Part shown: in pieces, positions 39,370-46,222 of the stretch
Position numbering within the stretch: the stretch's first letter is position 1
How the letters are laid out: each line of letters begins with the position of its first letter
Assembly (NCBI GenBank): GCA_018399745.1
Contig: JAGYNZ010000018.1
Location: 1 to 53,902 of the forward strand
Direction: 5' to 3'
DNA length: 53,902 bases
DNA from: Deltaproteobacteria bacterium
Lineage (GTDB): Bacteria; Desulfobacterota; Dissulfuribacteria; Dissulfuribacterales; UBA3076
Notes under the pieces: model-generated
Told to the model about the DNA's origin: nothing
Seen by the model: only the letters and a program-made list of their open reading frames with translations
Database searches by the model: none
Translations under genes and position numbers: made by a program

Positions 39370-39769
39370 GGCATTAATCAACGGAAATATAGACGAACAT
39401 TTCATTAAGTACTATAAATTTGCAAACTGGATACTCTTGCTTCTGATGGCGGTTGTGGCCAATGTGCTGTCGTCTCTTGATATTGTCACTGGCATCCTGG
39501 CCGGCGGATTTATAGCCAATCTAAATTGTATAGGGCTTGAGCGCGATTGTAAGCGCATGGTCCGTTGGCATACTGTGATTGTTTATTACGGAGGGCTGGC
39601 TGTCAGACTGGGGCTAATTACCTTGGCAGTGACAGCGGCCTTTTTAATATTTCCCAAATTAATTTCACCCATAGGGTTTTTTATTGGTCTTTCGGTTATG
39701 GTGATTAATTTTTATATTTTATTGTTGGCTATGGTGATTCATAGATTTTGTTTTAAGGAGGCTGTCTAG
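39362..39769 (+). CDS. atpI: ATP synthase subunit I-like protein
   Basis: A 135-residue membrane protein with four hydrophobic helices, matching the ATP synthase I chain family (AtpI/AtpR), which helps c-ring assembly. The ATG at 39362 overlaps the upstream gene by 8 bases; the longer frame starting at 39338 adds eight residues inside that gene. It ends 2 bases before atpB. Confidence 0.8.
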   Translation: MFKALINGNIDEHFIKYYKFANWILLLLMAVVANVLSSLDIVTGILAGGFIANLNCIGLERDCKRMVRWHTVIVYYGGLAVRLGLITLAVTAAFLIFPKLISPIGFFIGLSVMVINFYILLLAMVIHRFCFKEAV

Positions 39770-39771
39770 CC

Positions 39772-40488
39772 ATGGAACACCCTTTACTTTTTTTAAGTAT
39801 TTTATTGGATGCGGTCGGGCTTCCCGCCCATGGGGGAGAGGGGTTACTTGCCAAACTTCTTGCTCCACACATGCAGTATAGCTATTTAGCCATGATTATT
39901 TGTATTGTCTTGGCCAAGGTAGCTACCAGCAGAAGGGATATGATACCCACGGGTATGCAGAATGTGATGGAGATGTTTGTGGGAGGTCTTGACGATTTTC
40001 TCTACGATCAGACTCATGACAGAAAGAAGGCCATGATCATCTTTCCGATGATTGCTACTTTCGCCTATCTGATACTTATTTCCAACTACATGGGATTGGT
40101 CCCTGGTTTTATGTCCCCAACGGCGAATCTCAACGTTACTCTGGGTCTCACTGCCGTTTCAATATTTACATACCACGCCTTAGGGTTCAGATTTCATGGA
40201 ATAAAATACCTTAAACATTTCATGGGTCCCATTCCGGCTATGGCCCCTGTCATGTTACCGATAGAAATTTTCAGTCACATCGGTCGTATCCTTTCTTTAT
40301 CCATACGACTTTTCGGGAATATGGTATCAAAGGAGATCCTCCTTGGTCTGCTTTTCATGCTTGCCGGGCCTTATCTGGCACCCCTGCCGATCATGATCCT
40401 GGGTTGTCTGGTGTGTCTGATTCAGACTTTTATTTTTATGATGCTTTCCATTGTTTACTCGGTGGAGGCCATGTCGGAAGGACATTAA
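39772..40488 (+). CDS. atpB: ATP synthase F0 subunit a
   Basis: A 238-residue membrane subunit forming the ion half-channels. The essential Arg is in the signature LSIRLFGNMVSKE; the last helix (IQTFIFMMLSIVYSVEAMS) is typical. Five to six membrane helices are seen. It forms the stator face against the c ring. Confidence 0.96.
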   Translation: MEHPLLFLSILLDAVGLPAHGGEGLLAKLLAPHMQYSYLAMIICIVLAKVATSRRDMIPTGMQNVMEMFVGGLDDFLYDQTHDRKKAMIIFPMIATFAYLILISNYMGLVPGFMSPTANLNVTLGLTAVSIFTYHALGFRFHGIKYLKHFMGPIPAMAPVMLPIEIFSHIGRILSLSIRLFGNMVSKEILLGLLFMLAGPYLAPLPIMILGCLVCLIQTFIFMMLSIVYSVEAMSEGH

Positions 40489-40544
40489 TAACGTAGCGAA
40501 GAAGGCCAAATTAATATATTTTATTTCACACAGGAGGGAATAAC

Positions 40545-40916
40545 GTGAAAAAAGTTTCTATGGTTTCTGTTTTGTCGGTGTTAATGGTTTTGGGTTTTGT
40601 CGGTCTGGCATTGGCGGCTGATGGTGATGTCCAAAAAGGAGGCCATATGGGGTTCCTTATGGCTGCATCTGTTTTGGCCGCAGGTCTTGCCGTTGGTATC
40701 GCTGCATCCGGATGCGGTGTCGGTATGGGTCATTGCGCCAAGGGTTGTCTTGATGCAACAGCGCGCAATCCTGAGCTTGCCGGTAAGTTCACTGTTACCA
40801 TGTTCATCGGTCTGGCCCTGATTGAGTCACTGACAATTTATGCGTTGGTCATAGCCTTGATCGCTCTTTATGCCAATCCGATGCTTCCTGCTCTCAAAGG
40901 TATCTTTGGACTGTAA
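40545..40916 (+). CDS. atpE: ATP synthase F0 subunit c with signal peptide
   Basis: A 123-residue c subunit, about 40 residues longer than usual. Residues 1-24 form a signal-peptide-like stretch ending in LALA, leaving a mature hairpin of about 99 residues. Ion-binding Glu94 lies in LIESLTIY, with Ser95 and Tyr99 present. At the position of Gln32 of the sodium-binding Ilyobacter c ring stands Met61, so a full Na+ site is lacking and proton coupling is more likely. A GGAGGG ribosome binding site precedes the start. Confidence 0.93.
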   Translation: MKKVSMVSVLSVLMVLGFVGLALAADGDVQKGGHMGFLMAASVLAAGLAVGIAASGCGVGMGHCAKGCLDATARNPELAGKFTVTMFIGLALIESLTIYALVIALIALYANPMLPALKGIFGL

Positions 40917-40953
40917 TAGGTCGATAAAGTACAGCTGAGAAAGAGGTTCATCA

Positions 40954-40990
40954 GGGCTGCGGGGCAAACATCCCGCAGCCCTGTTTTTTT
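40954..40990 (+). terminator. Terminator after atpE
   Basis: A perfect 10-bp stem GGGCTGCGGG/CCCGCAGCCC (40954-40963 with 40972-40981), loop of 8 bases, followed by TGTTTTTTT. The right end of the T-run is the first base of repeat copy 2. Confidence 0.93.
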
Positions 40991-41115
40991 GTAAGCGTTT
41001 ACAGGGCACCACAATATGGCTTTGTTGTCGGTCAATTGAAATACAGCAAGTACGTGTGTGCACCCTCCCCGCCTCGCATCTGCAGCACCATGTAAAACGC
41101 TTACAGTTCGATGGG
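40990..41115 (+). repeat. Dispersed repeat with inverted ends, copy 2
   Basis: Starts with TGTAAGCGTTTACAG and ends with AAAACGCTTACAG (to 41106), inverted relative to each other, plus a short matching tail. It aligns along its full length with copy 1 (about 80 percent, by eye). It has no coding capacity. It inserted exactly at the T-run of the atpE terminator, leaving that intact. Confidence 0.8.
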
Positions 41116-41163
41116 TTGCGGTAAAACTGGGGCGCTGTAATCCCGTGAACAGTTACATTTTTG

Positions 41164-43617
41164 TTACGGCTGGCGACCTTCAGCCATGACGTTCCCTCCA
41201 TCCGGGCCTCCACCCGGTCCCAGTTCTATTATCCAGTCTGCGATATTCAGTATTTCAGGCTGGTTCTCGATGAGTATGACCGAATGTCCCTGCTCAAGAA
41301 GTTCGTCAAGCACTGAAATAAATTTTTCCAGGTCCCTTTGGTGAAGGCCACGGGACGGCTCATCCATGATATAGATGGTGGAATCATAGACCTGTTTCGC
41401 AAGTTCTCTGGCGAGCTTGAGTCGCTGGGCCTCTCCGCCTGAGAGTGTACAGACAGGTTGACCAAGCTTTAGATATCCAAGCCCGATCCTTTCGATTACC
41501 TCCAGGGGGCGTCTTATCCTGGGTATCCTGGCGAAGAAATCAGCCGAATCCTTTACGGTCATATCCAGGACTTCCGCCATGTTCAGCCCCTTATATCTTA
41601 TTCCCATGATCTCCCGGTTATAGCGCTTCCCTTCGCATATATCACATTTTATCTTGACTGAAGGGAGATATTGCAGGTCCAGTTCAATAAAACCTTGGCC
41701 TTTGCACCTTTCACATCTGCCGCCCTTACGGGTAAGACTGAAATAGCCGGCCTTGTACGCCCGGCTTCTGGCTTCGGGAATTCTGGAAAACAGGCCTCTC
41801 ATATAGGTAAAGATACCCATATACGTTGCAGGCATTGAGAATCTGGTCTTTGCAAGTGGTGCCTGGTCTACCAGAACGGCCTTTGGTATTCTGGGCAATC
41901 TATCTTTTAGGACAAGTTTTGTCTTTTCAGAAGGTCCGTTTTTGGATTCCTCTTGGAGCGCATGATATAATTCGTCGGTTACCAGCGTGCTTTTACCGGA
42001 TCCTGAGACACCTGTCACACAGACCAGACGACCAAGAGGAAAGGCCACTGTAATGTCTCTGAGATTATTTTTGCGTGCATTGCATATGATTATCTGTCCA
42101 TGGTTTTTCCTTTTCTGACTATGCCTTTTGAGACACTTTTCGCCATTTAGATAGGGTCCTGTAACGCTGTTTTGGTCTTTTGCCATATTCTCGGCTGTGC
42201 CTGAGAATATTAAGCGTCCTCCTTCATTCGCTGCTCCTGGACCCAGCTCAATTACGTGGTCTGACTTTCGAACGATGTCAAGGTCATGTTCGACTATTAT
42301 TATTGTGTTGCCCTGATCTTTGAGGCGGACGAGATTTTGCCACAGGGCCTGGTGTTCGAGAGGGTGCAGACCTGTTGTAGGCTCATCCAGTATATATAAT
42401 ATCCCTGTCAGGTCCCGGGCAAGCTGGGTTGCCAGGCGCAGTCTCTGTATTTCTCCGCCTGAGAGGGTTGTCCCAGGTCGATCGAGTTTGAGATAACCAA
42501 GACCCATTTCTTCTAAGGGTTTAAGCCTGAATAAAATGGCTTCGATAATGCGTATTCCAGCCTGTTCGTTTTTAATTCCATGGGTTTTTTCTGAAAGTTC
42601 CGAAGACAAGGAAGATAGCCACAAATAAGTCTTTTTTACAGACCACGACATGACATCGGGAAAGGTCATATCATCTATTCGAATATTTCGTGCAAAAGGA
42701 TTTAAGCCGGTCCCGTGGCATTTTGGGCAGGGCTGATCTGAGATGTTTCTGCCCTTGCCTTTACACGAGAGGCACATTCCATCCGGATGGCTGCTGGAAA
42801 ATATCTGAGGCCTGAGAGTCGGAAAAGACTCCTGGCATTTAGGGCAGGTCATCTTTTCACTGAATATGAGTGTCTCTGACCTTTTTCCCCCTTTCTCAGG
42901 AAGAATCTCTATAGCCACAGAACCGTTTCCATATTTCAGGGCCAAGGTAAGCGAATCTGTGAGGCGTGAAAGAATCCCCTGTTTCACTATTAGACGATCA
43001 ACTACCAGTTCCAGGGACTTTGGTCTCCTGTCCAATGTTAATTTGGAATCCAGAGTAAAGGGTCTTCCCTCTATTCTTATTCTGAGAAATCCATCTTTTT
43101 TCAAATGGTTGATTATTTTATCCAGGGGCATCAGATCCATCTTTCGAGTCATGGGCGCCATTAGTGTCAATTTTGTACCCGCCGGAAGATCCAGAATCCT
43201 GTCAGCCATCTGATCTACACTAAGGGCACTGATCTCTATTAGACACTTTGGGCAGTAGGACAGGCCACATGTGGAGAAGAACAGACGCATGAAGTCCATT
43301 ATACCAGTGAGTGTAACCACGCTGGATCTGGGATTGCTCACAAAGGGCTTTTGTTCAAGAGCAATGGGGGGAGGTAGATCTTTTATTGCATCCACCAGAG
43401 GTCTGTCCCATAGGTCAACAATACGTTTTACCGCCATGCCGAGAGATTCAAGGTAGCGATATTGACCTTCGGCAAAAAGAACATCCAGGGCCAGAGTCGA
43501 TTTGCCGGAGCCAGAGGGACCGGTCAAAACCGTAATTTTCCCCAACGGTATAGACAGGTCAAGGCCTTTTAGATTATGTTGGCGGACATTGATGATGTCT
43601 ATAGTTTGATTTGTCAT
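41164..43617 (-). CDS. UvrA-like ABC excinuclease subunit
   Basis: An 817-residue UvrA-family ATPase with two ABC units: Walker A GPSGSGKST near 33-41 and VSGSGKST near 545, each with an LSGGE/LSGGEAQR signature, and Walker B LDEPTTGLH and MDEPSRGLH. Three Cys-rich zinc sites are present (CPKC, CLSC/CPKC, CERC...CDIC). Canonical UvrA is about 940 residues; the missing ~120 residues point to a UvrA paralogue (UvrA2-like) rather than the housekeeping protein, though this is a judgement from length only. UvrA scans DNA for bulky lesions. Confidence 0.82.
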   Translation of the reverse strand: MTNQTIDIINVRQHNLKGLDLSIPLGKITVLTGPSGSGKSTLALDVLFAEGQYRYLESLGMAVKRIVDLWDRPLVDAIKDLPPPIALEQKPFVSNPRSSVVTLTGIMDFMRLFFSTCGLSYCPKCLIEISALSVDQMADRILDLPAGTKLTLMAPMTRKMDLMPLDKIINHLKKDGFLRIRIEGRPFTLDSKLTLDRRPKSLELVVDRLIVKQGILSRLTDSLTLALKYGNGSVAIEILPEKGGKRSETLIFSEKMTCPKCQESFPTLRPQIFSSSHPDGMCLSCKGKGRNISDQPCPKCHGTGLNPFARNIRIDDMTFPDVMSWSVKKTYLWLSSLSSELSEKTHGIKNEQAGIRIIEAILFRLKPLEEMGLGYLKLDRPGTTLSGGEIQRLRLATQLARDLTGILYILDEPTTGLHPLEHQALWQNLVRLKDQGNTIIIVEHDLDIVRKSDHVIELGPGAANEGGRLIFSGTAENMAKDQNSVTGPYLNGEKCLKRHSQKRKNHGQIIICNARKNNLRDITVAFPLGRLVCVTGVSGSGKSTLVTDELYHALQEESKNGPSEKTKLVLKDRLPRIPKAVLVDQAPLAKTRFSMPATYMGIFTYMRGLFSRIPEARSRAYKAGYFSLTRKGGRCERCKGQGFIELDLQYLPSVKIKCDICEGKRYNREIMGIRYKGLNMAEVLDMTVKDSADFFARIPRIRRPLEVIERIGLGYLKLGQPVCTLSGGEAQRLKLARELAKQVYDSTIYIMDEPSRGLHQRDLEKFISVLDELLEQGHSVILIENQPEILNIADWIIELGPGGGPDGGNVMAEGRQP

Positions 43618-43694
43618 TAGATATGAGTTATGTATAAAAACCTTTATAATACTTCATTTTAACGAAAAAAGAGAAAGACTTATATAGATTATTT

Positions 43695-43792
43695 GGAAGC
43701 GGAAAGGGCACTGGTGGCCCTCCCGGACTTCAAATCCGGTGCATCGGGTGAAGAGCTCGATGGGTGGGTTCGATTCCCATGCGCTTCCGCCA
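43695..43792 (+). tRNA. selC: tRNA-Sec (anticodon TCA)
   Basis: A long tRNA of about 98 bases: acceptor GGAAGCG/CGCTTCC, discriminator G and encoded CCA (43790-43792), a D arm with an AGGGC/GCCCT stem, anticodon stem CCGGA/TCCGG with loop CTTCAAA (anticodon TCA), a long variable arm (CATCG...CGATG) and a T arm with GTTCGATTC. It reads UGA as selenocysteine. The eighth acceptor pair of bacterial tRNA-Sec would be G-G here. It is the attachment site for the adjacent integrase. Confidence 0.93.
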
Positions 43793-43807
43793 TTTTATTT
43801 CAGTAGG

Positions 43808-44968
43808 TTACGGCTTATCGCTTGTAATCTCTTTGTGCTTGGTGTCCATATAGGTGTCTATCGTTCCCTCAGTATTCATCTGGTCTGCCCACTTCACCTG
43901 CACCAATTCTTCCTCAGTGACCAGATTATAACGTTTGAAAACGCTCATTGTCTTGTGGCCTGAGATTGCCATAATCTTAAAATAATCATTCCCTGCCTGG
44001 CGCAGGTTGTTAATTGCACAATGGCGGAGGTCATGAAAGGTGAAGTCCTCCAGACCAGCCCGGCGGCAGGCGGCTTCATAGGCAGAGCGGATGTCCTTCA
44101 AAGGTTGCCCTTTTAACAGAAAGACTTTGTCAGTATGAAGAGCCTTGGGAATACGTTCTAACATGGTACGGACCCTTGGGTGAAGAGGGATAGTTCTGCC
44201 AATTTTTGTCTTGGTCCGGTCCGCTGTCAACCGGATGATACCCTTGGCGATATCTACCTCGTTCCATGAGAGCTCCAGGATCTCCCGTTTTCTCATGCCT
44301 GAATAGTAGGCAAGGGCCACTACAGGCCGTAAATGTGCGGCACATTCTGAAAATAAAAGCTCGAATTCAGACTGAGTTAGAACTCTTTCTCTGACGTTAT
44401 TTACAGCCACAATCTTTACCCGCTGAATGGGGTTGTGGTCAAGTTTTCCATGTCTCACAGCTCTGTTGAGGAGTGCCTTTAGCATAGTTACTTCCAGGCG
44501 CACGGTAGCTGGCGCGGTCGTTTTTCCCTTTCGTCTCGTCGATGGTTCAGTTAGACGTTGGGCCTGATATGCTTCAATACTGCCTGGTGTCAGGGCGCTG
44601 ATTTTGACAGTCTCACTCAGTAAACGGAGCACATGGGAAAGGCATTCCCGGTCCCTGTTGACTGATTTCTTGGCCTTTACTTCCGACAGATCCAGATACC
44701 ACTTGTAAAGTTCTCCCAGAGTAGTCCTGGCGGCCTTATCCTTGTCAATGTATCTTTCCTCCGTCCTTGCCTTCAATACCTCCCTGAGTCGTTGCTCAGC
44801 GGCGGCCTTGGATGGTCCAATCCTCTCCCTCCTGCGCTTTCCGTTCAGGTAGTATTCGATCCAGTAAATCTTGTGTGCGGACTTTCTGATATTGAGACCA
44901 CACTTACACTCGGCGTTCTTTATGCTCATGCGTTTCTTGCACCTGGGACACTCGATTAACAGGCCCAT
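43808..44968 (-). CDS. Tyrosine recombinase / phage-type integrase
   Basis: A 386-residue integrase. A zinc ribbon (CPRCKKRM...CKCGL, residues 7-25) precedes an SAM-like core-binding domain and the catalytic domain, whose residues are visible as GMRKRE (Arg), FHDLRHCAI (His and Arg), ISGHKT (His) and FKRYNLV (Tyr nucleophile). The start at 44968 follows a good AGGAGA ribosome binding site; the frame extends 14 codons upstream into the neighbouring gene. It lies 16 bases from the CCA of tRNA-Sec, which is thus its attachment site, and recombines element ends with that tRNA. Confidence 0.93.
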   Translation of the reverse strand: MGLLIECPRCKKRMSIKNAECKCGLNIRKSAHKIYWIEYYLNGKRRRERIGPSKAAAEQRLREVLKARTEERYIDKDKAARTTLGELYKWYLDLSEVKAKKSVNRDRECLSHVLRLLSETVKISALTPGSIEAYQAQRLTEPSTRRKGKTTAPATVRLEVTMLKALLNRAVRHGKLDHNPIQRVKIVAVNNVRERVLTQSEFELLFSECAAHLRPVVALAYYSGMRKREILELSWNEVDIAKGIIRLTADRTKTKIGRTIPLHPRVRTMLERIPKALHTDKVFLLKGQPLKDIRSAYEAACRRAGLEDFTFHDLRHCAINNLRQAGNDYFKIMAISGHKTMSVFKRYNLVTEEELVQVKWADQMNTEGTIDTYMDTKHKEITSDKP

Positions 44969-44970
44969 TT

Positions 44971-45735
44971 CTAATTCTCCTTTTTTTGTTTGGCTCTTTT
45001 TTGCTTCCACCAGTCAAACCATTGATCTATTTCATTCTGGGGAAGGTCCAAATTTTCCATGTATTTTGTCATGGTTTTGCGTATACCTCCCTCGGATTTC
45101 CCTGAGCTGGCAACGTAAGTGAATTTCATGCGTATCCGTTGGCGTATCTTGTAATCATCTTTCTGACGGTTGATTTGGGACTTGTGGCGCCATAAGCAGG
45201 CTTTGGAACAATAAAGCTTATCTTTTTTTGTGGGATTAAAGAACCACTTCCGGCATACCGGATCTTCACATTTACGAAAGCTATCTGCCGGGCATCCATC
45301 TAATAATTTCATGATCCAAAAAAGATATATTTTTGATGAGTCCTTCTTCACCCTCCAGTCTTCACTGCACCATAGTTGCCCTGCATTAGTAACAATGCGT
45401 GACGATACTTCAATTTGGTCGAGTTCATAGTTGACTATATATTTGTTATGTTCGTGAGGTATCGATGGGATGATTTTAGCAACAAAGAAATCCCATAGCA
45501 TTTCGGATAATTTATGCGGGGTTATAGGTGGTTTGCCGGATTTCATTTGCACAGAAGCTTCTCTGCTTATATTTGGAAATGTCAATTCAATAAGCAATTG
45601 TTCGACCTCATCATTGAGTTCCTCCAGTTCCTTTTTGTCTATTATCTTTTCAAGATTTTCCCTCTGAGCAAAATCCAAGAACTTGTTAATCAATGCGGTC
45701 TTTTCCCTTAACTTCACGTGATGGTCCTCCCTCAA
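44971..45735 (-). CDS. CGNR-type zinc-finger protein, integrase partner
   Basis: A 254-residue protein. Residues about 158-190 carry CEDPVCRKWFFNP followed by YCSKACLWRHKSQ, the paired CxxxxC...CxxxC pattern of the CGNR zinc finger seen in putative transcription factors. The N-terminal 150 residues are helical and unassigned. Its stop codon lies 2 bases before the integrase start codon, so the two genes are translationally linked and probably co-regulated. A regulatory role in integration or element control is inference. Confidence 0.65.
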   Translation of the reverse strand: MREDHHVKLREKTALINKFLDFAQRENLEKIIDKKELEELNDEVEQLLIELTFPNISREASVQMKSGKPPITPHKLSEMLWDFFVAKIIPSIPHEHNKYIVNYELDQIEVSSRIVTNAGQLWCSEDWRVKKDSSKIYLFWIMKLLDGCPADSFRKCEDPVCRKWFFNPTKKDKLYCSKACLWRHKSQINRQKDDYKIRQRIRMKFTYVASSGKSEGGIRKTMTKYMENLDLPQNEIDQWFDWWKQKRAKQKKEN

Positions 45736-45885
45736 ATTAAGTCTAAACTAATATTAGTCACCTATTATATTATTTGTCAATAATTATGATACTTTTATTT
45801 TTAAAAAGATGGGTGTTGATTTTTTTTAAAAAATAGAGTAGAGATAATATTAGTCCAACAAATATTATTAAATAGGAGTTTAAGA
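45736..45885. promoter_or_regulatory. Divergent control region of the element
   Basis: AT-rich region between the minus-strand zinc-finger/integrase pair and the plus-strand AlpA-like gene. TAATATTAGTC occurs twice as a direct repeat (45749-45759 and 45845-45855); the first copy lies in a perfect 12-base palindrome ACTAATATTAGT (45747-45758), and AATATTATTA follows the second. These are operator-like boxes for a regulator of both directions. A TAGGAG ribosome binding site serves the gene at 45886. Confidence 0.5.
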
Positions 45886-46074
45886 ATGCCGTTTCCAGAA
45901 CTTAATGATGTATCTATGGCAGCCACAATTTTAGGAATCAAAGAATCGACGATTAGGGCGTGGATACACACTAGGCGAATCGAGTTTGTCAGAATCGGAC
46001 GTCGAGTAAAAATACCAGGCGCCGAGATTCAAAGGATTATTGATGAAGGCAGGCAACCGAGGCGACTTATTTAG
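45886..46074 (+). CDS. AlpA/excisionase-like helix-turn-helix protein
   Basis: A 62-residue DNA-binding protein with an excisionase/AlpA-type winged-helix motif: VSMAATILGIKESTIRAWI followed by the RIGRRVKIPGAEIQRII wing. Such proteins act as recombination directionality factors or as activators (AlpA) of satellite genes. It lies divergent from the integrase and next to the operator-like boxes. It is the first gene of the plus-strand element operon. Confidence 0.8.
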   Translation: MPFPELNDVSMAATILGIKESTIRAWIHTRRIEFVRIGRRVKIPGAEIQRIIDEGRQPRRLI

Positions 46075-46102
46075 TCAGAGTTCATTTGTCTAGGAGGTTT
46101 TT

Positions 46103-46219
46103 ATGGAAATTTTACATTCTCCTATTTCCTGGTTCATCCACACAAATTTAATAAAAATCTTATTTTTCCAGCGATATGCGGATGTTCTGCTTATTTGTGT
46201 GGGATTTGTCGGGGGATGA
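46103..46219 (+). CDS. Small hydrophobic protein, 38 residues
   Basis: A short open frame with an exceptional ribosome binding site (TAGGAGG, 5 bases before the ATG). It encodes 38 residues starting MEILHSPIS and ending in a hydrophobic LLICVGFVGG stretch, consistent with a membrane-associated peptide. Its stop codon is 3 bases before the ATG of the primase-polymerase gene, so it may couple translation. I know of no homologue. The strong ribosome binding site is the main evidence that it is real. Confidence 0.55.
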   Translation: MEILHSPISWFIHTNLIKILFFQRYADVLLICVGFVGG

Positions 46220-46222
46220 GCT

